Assembly (NCBI RefSeq): GCF_012641465.1
Contig: NZ_JABAIK010000006.1
Span: 124,001-188,000 of the forward strand
Length of the DNA: 64,000 nucleotides
Direction: 5' to 3'
From: Vibrio agarilyticus
Lineage (GTDB): Bacteria > Pseudomonadota > Gammaproteobacteria > Enterobacterales > Vibrionaceae
The notes under the pieces were generated by a model, which worked only from the letters and a program-made list of their open reading frames with translations, was not told the origin of the DNA and made no database searches. The position numbers and the translations under genes were made by a program. This document shows positions 29,191 through 39,349 of the stretch, piece after piece; the stretch's first letter is position 1, and every line of letters begins with the position of its first letter.

Positions 29191-29405
29191 TTTGATGTCT
29201 CGTCTTATTTTGGTGTCTTAGCCAACAAGGAAGGGGGAATGAGATTTCAAACGCCATACTTGCCGCTCACAATGGCGCGCATTTTACGAAACTTTGGATT
29301 GTCTGTCATACTAATTCCCAGCCTCGCCAAATTCGGCTCAGTTGAAATTTGGCGCTGGATAAGTATCATCGCTGCACTTTTTAGACCGACTCAGAGTGGA
29401 CGATC

Positions 29406-29729
29406 ATGGCGTTTGTAGTCACAGATAACTGTATTCAATGCAAATACACCGATTGCGTGGCGGTCTGCCCGGCCGATGCCTTTCATGAAGGGCCCAATTT
29501 TATGGTCATCAACCCCATCGAATGCATTGATTGTGGTTTGTGTGTGTTTGAGTGTGATGCCGCCGCCATCTTTCAAGAAGATGAGCTTGATGAAGACCAG
29601 AAAATTTTCATTGAACTCAATGCTGAATTATCACAAAGCTGGCCCAATCAAACCGAAGTCAAACCCGCGATGGATGACGCCGACAAATGGAATGGGGTTC
29701 CCAATAAGTTAAATATGCTCGAAAAATAA
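29406..29729 (+). CDS. fdxA: Seven-iron ferredoxin FdxA
   Basis: A 107-residue ferredoxin. The N-terminal cysteine pattern [14 protein letters not shown] and the second [11 protein letters not shown] provide ligands for [3Fe-4S]/[4Fe-4S] clusters. The C-terminal extension ([28 protein letters not shown], given here as its landmarks [11 protein letters not shown] and DADKW) is characteristic of FdxA. Electron partner unknown. Lies 215 bp from the divergent COG2509 flavoprotein; a functional pairing is possible but not shown. Confidence 0.95.
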   Translation: MAFVVTDNCIQCKYTDCVAVCPADAFHEGPNFMVINPIECIDCGLCVFECDAAAIFQEDELDEDQKIFIELNAELSQSWPNQTEVKPAMDDADKWNGVPNKLNMLEK

Positions 29730-29761
29730 ACCGCATTTCGCAGCGTAAATCTTGAATAAAT

Positions 29762-30496
29762 TTAACTGTGCTGACGACGAATATTATCTAAGATGATCCC
29801 CGTGGCCATCGCCACATTCAATGACTCGGCACCACCAAACGCAGGAATGGTGATTTTGTCCGTCACACATTGAGCAGCTTCCGCTCGTATGCCGTGAGAC
29901 TCACTGCCCATTAGCACAATTCCCGCCGCCGAAAATTGGGTACGGTGAACACTTTCCCCTTCCAAAAACGCACCATAAATCGGTAACGTACTGCGAGCTA
30001 AATACGCAGGCAAGTCGGTTTGATGCACTTTGACTCGAGCAAAACTTCCCATGGTGGCGCTGATGGTTTTAGGGTTATAAGGATCTGCGCAATCATGACT
30101 GGCAATAATGTGCTCCACACCATACCAATCTGCAAGACGAATAATGGTGCCCAAATTGCCCGGATCGGAAACGCCATCAAGGGCGATCATTAAGCCATCG
30201 GCGTTAGGTAACGTAAAGCTTGGCACATTGACCACCGCAATTGCGGCATTATTGCTGACTAAGGTGCTGGCTTTAGTCAGCTCATCAAGTGAGGCTTCAA
30301 CACATTCATAGCCAGATAATGCGTGTTGATTTTCCGCCAAAAAAGCTTCCGTCGCAAAGACTTGCTTGACACTCAATCCGCTACCAACCAGCTCAAGCAC
30401 GTTTTTTTCACCTTGCACCAAAAACAGGCCGAGTGCTTTACGCTGTTTTTTTTGGCCCAATGCACGAAGTAATTTGAGTTGGTTTTTCGAGATCAT
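29762..30496 (-). CDS. RNA 2'-O-methyltransferase, TrmH/SpoU family
   Basis: A 244-residue SPOUT methyltransferase. The N-terminal SpoU substrate-binding domain (ISKNQLKLLRALGQKKQRK ... FLVQGEKNVLEL) is followed by the knotted catalytic domain with the three SpoU motifs: LDGVSDPGNLGTIIR, IVLMGSESHGI and IPAFGGAESLNVAMATGI. The specific target (rRNA or tRNA position) cannot be fixed by sequence alone. Converges on fdxA. Confidence 0.92.
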   Translation of the reverse strand: MISKNQLKLLRALGQKKQRKALGLFLVQGEKNVLELVGSGLSVKQVFATEAFLAENQHALSGYECVEASLDELTKASTLVSNNAAIAVVNVPSFTLPNADGLMIALDGVSDPGNLGTIIRLADWYGVEHIIASHDCADPYNPKTISATMGSFARVKVHQTDLPAYLARSTLPIYGAFLEGESVHRTQFSAAGIVLMGSESHGIRAEAAQCVTDKITIPAFGGAESLNVAMATGIILDNIRRQHS

Positions 30497-30809
30497 AATG
30501 TTGCCCTAGGTTCAATCACGGCGATTATAACCTTAGACGAGAAAGAAGGAGAAGAGGAACGAAGAGAAAGGGACGAGGAAGAGTAAGAGCTAAAGCGGCC
30601 CTTGGCCCTAAGGCCCTGTGGTTGATTGCTGATGGTTCAGTGCTCAACGTCCGATGTGATTACAAAAGCGCCGCTGTCGAAAACTGAATGAGACAAACCA
30701 AAATCTCCCCATAGGACTACAGGAGCAAGGCTCTAGGGACTAGGAAAAGAGCACGCCTCAATCTTACTCACCAAATAAAGAAAAACCTCGGCAAGCCGAG
30801 GTTTTAACA
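30497..30809. other. Intergenic region with purine-rich tract
   Basis: 313 bp between the methyltransferase and luxS, both minus strand, with no supported gene. From 30539 to about 30597 the plus strand is almost pure G/A (GAGAAAGAAGGAGAAGAGGA and similar), a marked strand asymmetry. The rest is unremarkable, ending in the luxS terminator. Confidence 0.5.
30781..30805 (-). terminator. luxS terminator
   Basis: Stem AACCTCGG-CAAG-CCGAGGTT with T-runs on both sides, just downstream of the luxS stop codon. Confidence 0.9.
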
Positions 30810-31328
30810 TCACTTCACTTTCAGCTCTTGTAGCATCGACTCCGGCAAGGCCAGTTCATCATTTCGATTGACCGAAATGCCTACGTCAATAATGGTTTGC
30901 GCGATGGCCTTCGCTTCATCGAGGGAATGCATCGCAGCAGTACCGCATTGGTACTCATTTAACTCGGGAATCTGGTCTTGGCTGGCAACGTTTAAAACAT
31001 CTTGCATGGCCGCTAGCCAAGCCGTTGCAACGTCAGCTTCTGTTGGCGTACCAATCAAACTCATGTAAAAGCCAGTACGACAGCCCATCGGTGATATATC
31101 GATGATTTCAACCGCATCCCCATTAAGATGAGCACGCATAAAACCTGCGTAAAGGTGCTCAAGCGTATGAATGCCTTTTTCCGATAAAATGGCTTGATTA
31201 GGTAAGGTAAAGCGTAAATCAAACACGGTTATCGTATCGCCCTTTGGGGTTTGCATCGTTTTTGCCACACGTACCGCAGGCGCCTGCATGCGTGTGTGAT
31301 CAACCGTAAAACTGTCTAATAATGGCAT
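30810..31328 (-). CDS. luxS: S-ribosylhomocysteine lyase LuxS (AI-2 synthase)
   Basis: Cleaves S-ribosylhomocysteine to homocysteine and DPD, the precursor of autoinducer-2; part of the activated methyl cycle. The protein has 172 residues. Metal ligands His54 and His58 (HTLEH with catalytic Glu57) and Cys128 (EYQCGT) are present, as is the catalytic Cys83 in PMGCRTGFY, so the enzyme should be active. Placed near gshA, as in other Vibrio genomes. AI-2 feeds the LuxPQ-LuxO-Qrr cascade that controls the luxR-type regulator found at 4.7 kb. Confidence 0.98.
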   Translation of the reverse strand: MPLLDSFTVDHTRMQAPAVRVAKTMQTPKGDTITVFDLRFTLPNQAILSEKGIHTLEHLYAGFMRAHLNGDAVEIIDISPMGCRTGFYMSLIGTPTEADVATAWLAAMQDVLNVASQDQIPELNEYQCGTAAMHSLDEAKAIAQTIIDVGISVNRNDELALPESMLQELKVK

Positions 31329-31375
31329 GTTTTCACTCCTGAAAATCGTTCCTTAAATTCAAACAAACGCAGGGC

Positions 31376-31984
31376 TTAAAAAAACCAACTGCGATTATCT
31401 TCCAACTCTTTGCGGCACTGCTTGAGTTGCCAACCATAATCTTTGGCTTGCTGCTCTACTTTACGCGCCACCTTGAGTAGGCTGGGCTTATGACGGTAGG
31501 TTTGCCGTTTATAACCGCCCCGCCCTTCATGGTACGCCAAATACTGGTTATAGGGATCCCAAAGCGAGATACCCAGCTGAGTGCGAGTCTCGTTGGTGTA
31601 CCAGCCGATAAACATCAATGCATCAGCAAAGTCGGTGCGTGATCCGCCATAATTGGTCGCTTTTTGAAAATCGGCCCAGGCAGGATCTTGCGCTTGAGCA
31701 TACCCATATGCGCTGCTAACGCGACCCCACGGAATGAAACCTAATAAGTAATCTTTTGGTGGACGCGCGTCATGGCGAAAGCTGCTTTCTTGTTTAACAA
31801 ACGCCATGGCCACATGAATTGGCGTGCCCCATTCCTCTTCCATCGCAACCGCATCGTCATACCAGCTGTCATGCTCACGAAAAATCTCACACACATGGTT
31901 TTGATTTTGCGGTGGTGGTGTCGCGCAGCCAACCAGTGCCATTGCCGCGCCCATCACAAGTGTTCGAATTAGGGTATCTCGCAT
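31376..31984 (-). CDS. Lipoprotein with lytic-transglycosylase-like (SLT) fold
   Basis: A 202-residue protein with an N-terminal lipoprotein signal ending in LVGC (Cys19), so probably an outer-membrane lipoprotein. After a short linker, the sequence VAMAFVKQESSFRHDARPP has the catalytic-glutamate helix pattern of SLT transglycosylases (KQESSF). AYGYAQAQDPAW and YHEGRGGYKRQTY resemble the later substrate-groove motifs. A peptidoglycan-cleaving role is inferred. Located between luxS and gshA, 15 bp after gshA, probably co-transcribed with it. Confidence 0.8.
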   Translation of the reverse strand: MRDTLIRTLVMGAAMALVGCATPPPQNQNHVCEIFREHDSWYDDAVAMEEEWGTPIHVAMAFVKQESSFRHDARPPKDYLLGFIPWGRVSSAYGYAQAQDPAWADFQKATNYGGSRTDFADALMFIGWYTNETRTQLGISLWDPYNQYLAYHEGRGGYKRQTYRHKPSLLKVARKVEQQAKDYGWQLKQCRKELEDNRSWFF

Positions 31985-31999
31985 ATCGCTTTGCTGTCC

Positions 32000-33568
32000 T
32001 TAGGCGTTGAGATAATCAAAGTAGTTGGCCAAATAGTCATCAAAACTGACGTCGGATTGCGCCTCAATCGCTTGCTGAGCGTCGATTGAGCGAGCCACTT
32101 CCTCTTCCATTTGCGCCTTCGTGTAAAATTGATAGGGTCGAGCGAGATTAGCCTGACGGTAGTGCTCTCCGAGCGCAAATCCCGTTTTACCCACTCCGCC
32201 GTGCGCGCGGATCTGTTCCATCAATTGGCCAGAGAGAGTTAGCTCCGGTGAGTCAATCCACTGGCGCAAGGTTTTGCACACGTCTTGATATGTGTCACTG
32301 CCATGTGCCTTATCCATTTCAATCGCAATCAACTCCAGTTCATCAAACACGCGATGCGCCCAAGTCTGCAGCGAAAGTTGCTCCCCTTGACACCCAATCG
32401 TGAGGTTTAAACCAACTTCTCGACCAGACACCACCACTTTACTCCAGTTGGAACGCCAACATTCAAGCTCGCAGTTGTCCATAGGATCCGAGTCCGATAA
32501 CACCGCCCAAGTGAGGAAAAGATCGAGAAAACGCACTTGATCTGCGGTAATGCCCACCGGACTGAATGGGTTAACGTCAAGTGAGCGCACTTCAATATAC
32601 TCGACACCGCCACGCTCTAGCGCCTCTGATGGCTTTTCGCCACTTTTCGCTACACGTTTAGGCCGAATTGGCGCATAAAGTTCATTTTCAATTTGCAAAA
32701 TATTGCTATTGAGCTGTCGATACTCGCCTTGTACTTTAACGCCGATTTGCGCAAATTGATCGGAAGGACGACGAATGGCATCATGCAGCCCTTCAAGGTA
32801 TTGCTCAAGACTATTAAAGCCGATCTTCAGCGTACTTTGCGCGCTACTGGTATAACCCAAATCGCTTAAACGCAACGAGGTTGCATTGGGTAAAAACAGC
32901 GTGTTATTGAGTAATTCAAATGGCAGTGCAGTTTCACGATCGGCCAAAAATGAGCGACATAACGCCGGCGAGGCACCAAAAAAGAAGGGGATCAACCAAC
33001 CGAAGCGATAGTAATTGCGGATCAAGGCAAAATAAGCCTCAGATTGACTTGCTTGACGCTCACTGTCGCTCTGCTCACCAAACAGGGCCGTCCAAAAATC
33101 ATCGGAAAACGAAAAGTTAAAATGCACCCCAGAGATAACTTGCATTAAACTGCCGTAACGTCGTTTAAGTCCTTCTCGATACAGGGTTTTCATTTTGGCG
33201 GGATTCGAACTGCCATACTGAGCCAGCATAATATCCGTGTCATGCTCGACATAACACGGCATAGAGAGCGGCCACATGCCTTCCTCACCAAGTTGGCTTT
33301 GAGTGAAGTGGTGAATATCATCCAATTGCGCCATCAGCGTCTCGATATCATGAGAAACCGGCGTGATAAACTCCAACAGTTGCTCAGCAAAATCTGTGGT
33401 GATCCAATGGTTGGTGAATGCAGAACCTAAGCCTTTGGGATGTGGCGTTTTTGCCAAAGCACCAGGCGCTTGATACCGCAGCGTTTCTCGCTCGACCCCA
33501 CGGCCAAATTGTTGCAATACGGTCGGTTGGAGAGCGATTTTTTTCAATCGCGTAGCAAAATCATTCAC
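32000..33568 (-). CDS. gshA: Glutamate--cysteine ligase
   Basis: First step of glutathione synthesis, ATP-dependent formation of gamma-glutamylcysteine. About 522 residues. The gammaproteobacterial class I signature is clear: [10 protein letters not shown] near the N-terminus and [21 protein letters not shown]. The start is uncertain: the reading frame is open to a TTG at 33610, but the GTG at 33568 ([12 protein letters not shown], with AGAAGTGA upstream) aligns with the MTDFAARL start of other Vibrio GshA proteins and is preferred. Confidence 0.93.
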   Translation of the reverse strand: MNDFATRLKKIALQPTVLQQFGRGVERETLRYQAPGALAKTPHPKGLGSAFTNHWITTDFAEQLLEFITPVSHDIETLMAQLDDIHHFTQSQLGEEGMWPLSMPCYVEHDTDIMLAQYGSSNPAKMKTLYREGLKRRYGSLMQVISGVHFNFSFSDDFWTALFGEQSDSERQASQSEAYFALIRNYYRFGWLIPFFFGASPALCRSFLADRETALPFELLNNTLFLPNATSLRLSDLGYTSSAQSTLKIGFNSLEQYLEGLHDAIRRPSDQFAQIGVKVQGEYRQLNSNILQIENELYAPIRPKRVAKSGEKPSEALERGGVEYIEVRSLDVNPFSPVGITADQVRFLDLFLTWAVLSDSDPMDNCELECWRSNWSKVVVSGREVGLNLTIGCQGEQLSLQTWAHRVFDELELIAIEMDKAHGSDTYQDVCKTLRQWIDSPELTLSGQLMEQIRAHGGVGKTGFALGEHYRQANLARPYQFYTKAQMEEEVARSIDAQQAIEAQSDVSFDDYLANYFDYLNA

Positions 33569-33765
33569 ACTTTGATTCACTTCTATCAAGGCGATCGCGT
33601 GCGATCGCAAATGCTATTAACGCTCAATAAAATCTTGTTCGCCTGCCTGCGCTAAAACGGCAATGCGCGCAAGACCATGGCAAGTGATGTTGTCCCTCGC
33701 CATGGCGTTTATTGCTGTTTTCAAGAGTGCAACATTGCACTAACTTGTTTACATAGATTGTTACT

Positions 33766-36624
33766 CTAACGGACGATTTCAAGCTCGGCTATTGGTTTTG
33801 CTAACTTTTCTAATTGTGGACGAAGGGTTTTCGCATCCCCCACCACAATAATTTGGTAATCATTAGGGTTAAACCATTTCTCAGCCAATTGATTTAACGT
33901 ACTTTTTTCAACATTCGCGACAATCGCATTACGTTGAGCGACATAATCTTTGTCTAATCCATAGCGTAAAATATTACTGATCAAGCGCGCTTTTTGACTT
34001 GGCGTTTCGTAGTTCAATGCATCATTTTGACCAATGGCTTGGCGCATAAATTGCAGCTCATCGTCCGTCATTCCCTCGGCACTGTATTGACTCAGTTCAT
34101 GCTGCAACTCTTGTAATGCTGCTATGGTCGCGTCGGCGCGCACTTGCGCAGAAAAGACCACGGCGCCCGTTTCGGCTGAAGCAGTAAAGTAACCTGATGC
34201 GCCATAGGTATAACCTTTATCTTCGCGAAGGTTGAGGTTAATTCGGCTATTGAAATTGCCCGCCAAATTAAAGTTCGCGAGTTGACCTAAAAACATCTCA
34301 CCTACCGCATCATAGGGCAGACCTCTTCGCACCATTCGAATCACGCTTTGCGGTGCGTTGGGCTTGTCGACCAAATAGATAGTGCTCTCCCCTTCCGAAG
34401 CCATCACTGGCGAACGATAAAGCGGCGCCGCCTCACCTTGCCAGTCGCGCCAAAAGGTCAGCTCAGTTTCCACTTGGCGTGGTGTCATATCTCCGACAAT
34501 CACAACTTGCGCGCCTTGAGGGGTGTAATGCTGATGGTAGAAGGCTTTGACATCCTCTAACGTGATGCTGGCCAACGATTGCGCCGTGCCTTCAGGCGAG
34601 CGAGCGAGCAGTGAATCACCATACACCACTTGACGTGTTGCCTGCTGAGCCAACCAGCTCGGCTGCTGATGATCGTAAATCAGCGCCTCAACCGCTTGTT
34701 TTTTAACACGTGCAAAATCGCCGGGATTAAACGCAGGATGGCGCAGTACGTCATCCAAAATCGCTAGTGTTTGCGGCAATTGACGGGCGAGTGCCGTCAC
34801 CGACAATGTTGTTGTGTACGTCCCCGCATCAATCGACAGCGAGCTGCCTAATGCATCCAGTTTGGCTTGGATCTGCTCCATCGTTTGATTTGAGGTGCCT
34901 TCACTTAGCATTGCTGCTGTGAGATGAGCAAGCCCCTCCTTTCCGGGCGCAACATAACGCTCACCAGCGGGAAGCGCAAACTGCAGCATGACGGTAGGTG
35001 TTTCATCACTTTCAGCGCCGAGCACTTCAGTTCCGTTAGCAAAATGAAGCGAATAGAGCTGTGGCATTTTTGCGGCTACAGGCGCGCCCGCCTTTGGCGC
35101 AAGTGAGCGGTCAAAGTCATCACTGGCGGGGCGATACGATAAATCGGCTTCATCAACCGCCTCATAGTTAGGCAAAGTGCGTGGTGGCGTAACAAACGTT
35201 GCTGGTTTAACAGCAAGCTCCGCCGCGCCTTTAGGCACCACACTCAAAGTAACACTTGGCTTATTGGCAACAAACGCTTGATACGCCTGCATGACAGAAG
35301 CTGGAGTCACAGCACGCAATTGCTGCAACGTCGCTTCGATACGGTCTGGTTGACCATAGAAGGTTTCATTGGCCGCCAACTGTGATACTTTGCCCTTGAC
35401 ACTTTGAAGCGCAAAAACGGCATCGGCTTCTGCCTTGCCAATAATTTGCTCAAGACGTTCTGAACTAACCCCTTCAGAGGCAAAGCGCTGAATACTTTGC
35501 TGCAATTTTTGTTCAAGCGCGGCTAAGCTCTGCGTGCCACTCGAGTCACCCATTGCGTAGACATAGAAATTACACGCAAGCTCTGCGCAATCATGAAAGG
35601 CACCAACATCCACCGCCTGCTCGGTCTTAATTAAGTCTTGATACAAGTAGCTGTTGCTGCCATTACCCAGCACTTTGGCTAAAGTATCGAGAGAGGCTTG
35701 CTGCCCCTCGCCCATATAAGTGGTTGGCCAGCCAATAAGCACCATTGGCTGACGAATTCGATCTTCAAGCGTAATGTACTTACTCTCGCTCAGTGTTGCG
35801 GGTTGTTTTTGATCCGCTGCCACTTCCGGCCCTCGCGGAATCGAGCCAAAATACTTCTCAACCCACGCTAGGGTTTCGTCAACATCAATGTCCCCTCCAA
35901 TCGTCAGCACGGCATTATTGGGGCCATACCAACGTAAAAAGAACGCTTTAAGATCATTCACATCAACACGGTCAAGATCTTCTACATACCCTATGGTCTG
36001 CCAAGAGTATGGGTGGCCTTCGGCATACATTGCCTCACTCATACGCTCCCAAATCAAACCATAAGGTCGATTATCGTAATTTTGCGCCCGTTCATTTTTG
36101 ACCGTATCGCGCTGATTCTCAAATTTCCGCTGCGACACCGCATCGAGCAAAAATCCCATTCGATCAGACTCAAGCCACAACATTTTTTCCAGTTGATTGG
36201 CCGGAACCGTTTCAAAATAGTTGGTCCGGTCACGATTGGTCGTGCCGTTTAGTGTACCGCCCGCTTCGGTAATTAATTTGAAATGCTGCTCATCGGCGAC
36301 ATTTTCCGATCCTTGAAACATCATATGCTCAAAGAAATGCGCAAAACCTGACTTTCCAATCTCTTCCCGTGCCGAGCCAACATGGTACGTGACATCGACA
36401 TGGACGAGCGGATCAGAGTCATCCGGTGACAAAATCACGGTCAGGCCATTTTCTAACTGATATTTTTGATACGGAATCGTCAAACCCAACTGTTCCGGAT
36501 TGGATTCTTCGATCAGGGTAACACCGGTTGGAAGGGAGTTTAAAAATGGCACCTTTAACGTTGGTGCGACCGAGCATCCCGCGAGCACCATTAGGGCACA
36601 CGTGCTCAAGGCCAGTTTTCTCAT
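33766..36624 (-). CDS. M16 family zinc metallopeptidase, lipoprotein
   Basis: A 952-residue two-lobed M16 (insulinase/pitrilysin) peptidase. The signal peptide ends in LAGC (Cys17), so it is a lipoprotein. The inverted zinc motif HFFEH is at residues 96-100 and the downstream glutamate ligand in the KNERAQNYDNRPYG segment. The second half repeats the M16 fold without a zinc motif, as usual. It should act in the periplasm on peptides; substrates are unknown. Stands alone between gshA (155 bp away) and yqaA. Confidence 0.93.
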   Translation of the reverse strand: MRKLALSTCALMVLAGCSVAPTLKVPFLNSLPTGVTLIEESNPEQLGLTIPYQKYQLENGLTVILSPDDSDPLVHVDVTYHVGSAREEIGKSGFAHFFEHMMFQGSENVADEQHFKLITEAGGTLNGTTNRDRTNYFETVPANQLEKMLWLESDRMGFLLDAVSQRKFENQRDTVKNERAQNYDNRPYGLIWERMSEAMYAEGHPYSWQTIGYVEDLDRVDVNDLKAFFLRWYGPNNAVLTIGGDIDVDETLAWVEKYFGSIPRGPEVAADQKQPATLSESKYITLEDRIRQPMVLIGWPTTYMGEGQQASLDTLAKVLGNGSNSYLYQDLIKTEQAVDVGAFHDCAELACNFYVYAMGDSSGTQSLAALEQKLQQSIQRFASEGVSSERLEQIIGKAEADAVFALQSVKGKVSQLAANETFYGQPDRIEATLQQLRAVTPASVMQAYQAFVANKPSVTLSVVPKGAAELAVKPATFVTPPRTLPNYEAVDEADLSYRPASDDFDRSLAPKAGAPVAAKMPQLYSLHFANGTEVLGAESDETPTVMLQFALPAGERYVAPGKEGLAHLTAAMLSEGTSNQTMEQIQAKLDALGSSLSIDAGTYTTTLSVTALARQLPQTLAILDDVLRHPAFNPGDFARVKKQAVEALIYDHQQPSWLAQQATRQVVYGDSLLARSPEGTAQSLASITLEDVKAFYHQHYTPQGAQVVIVGDMTPRQVETELTFWRDWQGEAAPLYRSPVMASEGESTIYLVDKPNAPQSVIRMVRRGLPYDAVGEMFLGQLANFNLAGNFNSRINLNLREDKGYTYGASGYFTASAETGAVVFSAQVRADATIAALQELQHELSQYSAEGMTDDELQFMRQAIGQNDALNYETPSQKARLISNILRYGLDKDYVAQRNAIVANVEKSTLNQLAEKWFNPNDYQIIVVGDAKTLRPQLEKLAKPIAELEIVR

Positions 36625-36633
36625 GCTGTTACC

Positions 36634-37095
36634 TTAAATAAATTGGAAATAAATTGCCGCCAATACGCCATAGCGCGCCGCCTTGCCAATAGCAATCAAA
36701 ATTATGGATGGGAGCCACTGCATTCTAAGCCAACCTGCGGCTAAACAAAGAACGTCCCCAATTAAAGGCAGCCAGCTAAACAATAGCCCCCAATAGCCAT
36801 AGCGCGATAGCCACTTTATCGCTTTATGACTGTGTTTTTGCTGATGAGTTCGATTGGGAAGAAATAAACCAAGCCAATAATTGGTCATTCCGCCCAGTGT
36901 ATTGCCTGCTGTCGCAACTACGATAATGGTTGCAACCGAATATTGATTAAGGGAGAGAGTCGCAATCAGGCTAGCTTCTGACCCGCCGGGCAATAAAGTG
37001 GCACTCAAAAAACCAGTTAAAAACAATACCCAAAGCGCTGAGTCAGAAAACCACCGCGCCAATTGACTAAAATAAAAATCAAAAAAATCTAACAT
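36634..37095 (-). CDS. yqaA: YqaA family inner-membrane protein
   Basis: A 153-residue small DedA/SNARE-associated-type membrane protein with four to five hydrophobic segments (LWVLFLTGFLSATLLPGGSEA, AGNTLGGMTNYWLG). The pattern matches YqaA, whose function is not known. Its start overlaps the end of the oxidoreductase gene by seven bases, so the two are probably one transcript. Confidence 0.88.
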   Translation of the reverse strand: MLDFFDFYFSQLARWFSDSALWVLFLTGFLSATLLPGGSEASLIATLSLNQYSVATIIVVATAGNTLGGMTNYWLGLFLPNRTHQQKHSHKAIKWLSRYGYWGLLFSWLPLIGDVLCLAAGWLRMQWLPSIILIAIGKAARYGVLAAIYFQFI

Positions 37096-38039
37096 TGCAT
37101 ATTCAATATAATTTTACCGCGTGTATGGCCTGTCTCTTGCGCTTCATGAGCAAGTACCGCTTCTCGTAAACGGAGTGTCTGCGCAACGTCGATTTTCAAC
37201 AGGCCGACGCTGACCATGTAGAGCAATGTTTCCAGCTGGTCACGATTACCAGTCACTAACATGCCTGTCGCATCAAATCCGAGCATCGCCGCCTTTTCAC
37301 AGATCAAATCGGCGCTTAAGGTCGGCACTGTCACGACTCGAGCATTGTCATTCAAACACTTTAACGCATCAAGAGCCGTATCTCCGCCCACAAGGTCAAT
37401 CAAAACATCAACCTCTTGCAAGCGTTCTGACACCGGAGCAAATTGGTAATTAATCGCGGTCGCGCCAAGGGTTGCAAGGTAATCTAAATTAGCGTCACTG
37501 CAAGTGGCAAATACGTGCGCTTTAGCGGCGACGGCAATCTGTACGGCAAGGTGACCAACACCACCAGCCCCCGCTAAAATAAGCACGCGCTCACCCTCTT
37601 TCACGGCCGCTTTATTAAGCGCTTGAGCGGCGGTGAGCCCAGCCAGCGGAAGCGCCGCGGCGGCCTCATAGGTTACGGCATCAGGAATTCGACTCAGTTC
37701 AAGCTCTGGTACTGCAACGTATTGGCTATAGGCACCACCCCGCAGTGGAAAACCAATCATGCCACAAACTTTGTCACCAACCGAAAATTGCGTCACGCCA
37801 TCGCCACAGGCCACGACTTTGCCGGACATATCGTAACCTGGCACCCAAGGTAACTTGTCTTTATTTTGCGCGGCGGCCCAGCCCATCCCTGCGCGAGTTT
37901 TGCAATCGATAGGATTCACACCAGCAAACAGCACCTTAACCACCACTTCGCCTGCACTCGCACTTGGTAGCGCGCCATCTCGCAGAGTTAATGTATTGGC
38001 AGAACCGAATTTGCTGATCACAATTTGCTGATTTTCCAT
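37089..38039 (-). CDS. NADP-dependent zinc-free alcohol dehydrogenase / quinone oxidoreductase-like protein
   Basis: A 316-residue medium-chain dehydrogenase/reductase. It has the GroES-like N-terminal domain (FAGVNPIDCKTRAGMG, PGYDMSGKVVACG) and a Rossmann fold with the cofactor loop LILAGAGGVGHLAVQIA. The structural and catalytic zinc ligands of classical alcohol dehydrogenases are lacking, as in quinone oxidoreductases. Start ATG at 38039 follows a full-strength AAAGGAGGTAAC ribosome site; the frame's earlier ATG at 38063 is not preferred. A terminator sits only 22 bases before this ATG (see findings). Confidence 0.9.
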   Translation of the reverse strand: MENQQIVISKFGSANTLTLRDGALPSASAGEVVVKVLFAGVNPIDCKTRAGMGWAAAQNKDKLPWVPGYDMSGKVVACGDGVTQFSVGDKVCGMIGFPLRGGAYSQYVAVPELELSRIPDAVTYEAAAALPLAGLTAAQALNKAAVKEGERVLILAGAGGVGHLAVQIAVAAKAHVFATCSDANLDYLATLGATAINYQFAPVSERLQEVDVLIDLVGGDTALDALKCLNDNARVVTVPTLSADLICEKAAMLGFDATGMLVTGNRDQLETLLYMVSVGLLKIDVAQTLRLREAVLAHEAQETGHTRGKIILNMQC

Positions 38040-38061
38040 GGTGTTACCTCCTTTGTCATGC

Positions 38062-38091
38062 AAAAAAATAGGGATGCCTAAGCATCCCTAC
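38062..38091 (-). terminator. Terminator downstream of oadGAB, close to the oxidoreductase start
   Basis: Minus-strand stem TAGGGATGC-TTAG-GCATCCCTA followed by seven T. It stops about 10 bases before the ribosome-binding site of the oxidoreductase gene. A possible minus-strand -10 TATAGT lies at 38098-38093, directly upstream of the stem. Confidence 0.85.
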
Positions 38092-38209
38092 GACTATAAC
38101 TGAATCCCGGTTAACAGGTTATGATAACGCTAACAAACTGGCTCTTTTGGCTGTGCTTTGTGCAAGTCTGCACAGATCCTATAAAGCCCGTCGGCTAACA
38201 TTCTTAGCC

Positions 38210-39340
38210 TTATCCAACTAATGCCAGCAAAATACCCGCAGCAACTGCTGAGCCTAAGACACCCGCCACATTTGGCCCCATTGCGTGCATGAGCAAGAAG
38301 TTTTGCGGGTTAGCTTCAAGACCAACCTTGTTGACCACACGCGCAGCCATTGGCACCGCCGAAACCCCTGCAGCGCCAATAAGCGGGTTAATTGCCTCTT
38401 TTGAAAACTTATTCAGCAGTTTTGCCATAATTACGCCCGCACCCGTACCAATACTAAATGCGACCGCACCTAAGCCCAAAATACCCAAAGTCTCCAAATT
38501 AAGGAACTGATCTGCCTGAAGTTTTGAGCCAACACCTAGCCCCAAGAATATGGTCACTATATTGATAAGCTCGTTCTGCGCGGTTTTCGATAAACGCTCA
38601 ACCACACCGGCCTCGCGCATTAGGTTACCGAGACAGAACATACCGACAAGCGGTGTTGCCGAAGGCAAAAACAGAATGGTCATAGCCAATACAGCGAGCG
38701 GGAAAATCACTTTTTCCGCTTTGCCGACGTGGCGCAGCTGAGCCATTTTGATCTTACGCTCCTCTGGTGTGGTCAGTGCTTTCATGATTGGTGGCTGAAT
38801 GATTGGTACCAGTGCCATGTAGCTATAGGCGGCAACCGCAATCGCTCCCAATAAGTCTGGCGAGAGACGACTGGCGAGGAAAATGGCTGTCGGGCCATCG
38901 GCACCACCAATAATCGCAATGGATGACGCATCCTTCATGGTAAATTCCATACCAGGAATGAAGTTAAGAATGATTGCGCCAAACAAAGTCGCAAAAATAC
39001 CAAACTGCGCTGCCGCGCCGAGCCACAAGGTTTTAGGGTTAGCAATCAACGCGCCAAAATCGGTCATCGCCCCAACGCCCATAAAGATGAGCAGAGGGAA
39101 AACCCCTGACTCAATCCCGATGTAGTAGACGTAGTACAAAATACCACCCGGCTCGGTAAAACCTGCGTTGGGAATGTTAGCTAAAATGGCACCAAAACCA
39201 ATCGGAAGCAAAAGCAGTGGCTCAAAGCCACGCTTGATCGCCAAATAAAGCAAAACACAGCCCACTGCCATCATGCACAGTTGGCCGAATTCAAAATGGG
39301 CGATCCCTGTTTCAGACCATAAGGTCATCAATCCTTCCAT
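38210..39340 (-). CDS. oadB: Oxaloacetate decarboxylase, Na+-pump beta subunit
   Basis: Integral membrane subunit that decarboxylates carboxybiotin and couples it to Na+ export. The protein has 376 residues with about nine hydrophobic segments. The conserved [15 protein letters not shown] and the closing [18 protein letters not shown] are diagnostic. Last gene of oadGAB; the operon lacks citrate-lyase neighbours, so it resembles the non-citrate oad copy of vibrios. Confidence 0.96.
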   Translation of the reverse strand: MEGLMTLWSETGIAHFEFGQLCMMAVGCVLLYLAIKRGFEPLLLLPIGFGAILANIPNAGFTEPGGILYYVYYIGIESGVFPLLIFMGVGAMTDFGALIANPKTLWLGAAAQFGIFATLFGAIILNFIPGMEFTMKDASSIAIIGGADGPTAIFLASRLSPDLLGAIAVAAYSYMALVPIIQPPIMKALTTPEERKIKMAQLRHVGKAEKVIFPLAVLAMTILFLPSATPLVGMFCLGNLMREAGVVERLSKTAQNELINIVTIFLGLGVGSKLQADQFLNLETLGILGLGAVAFSIGTGAGVIMAKLLNKFSKEAINPLIGAAGVSAVPMAARVVNKVGLEANPQNFLLMHAMGPNVAGVLGSAVAAGILLALVG

Positions 39341-39349
39341 GATACTCCC

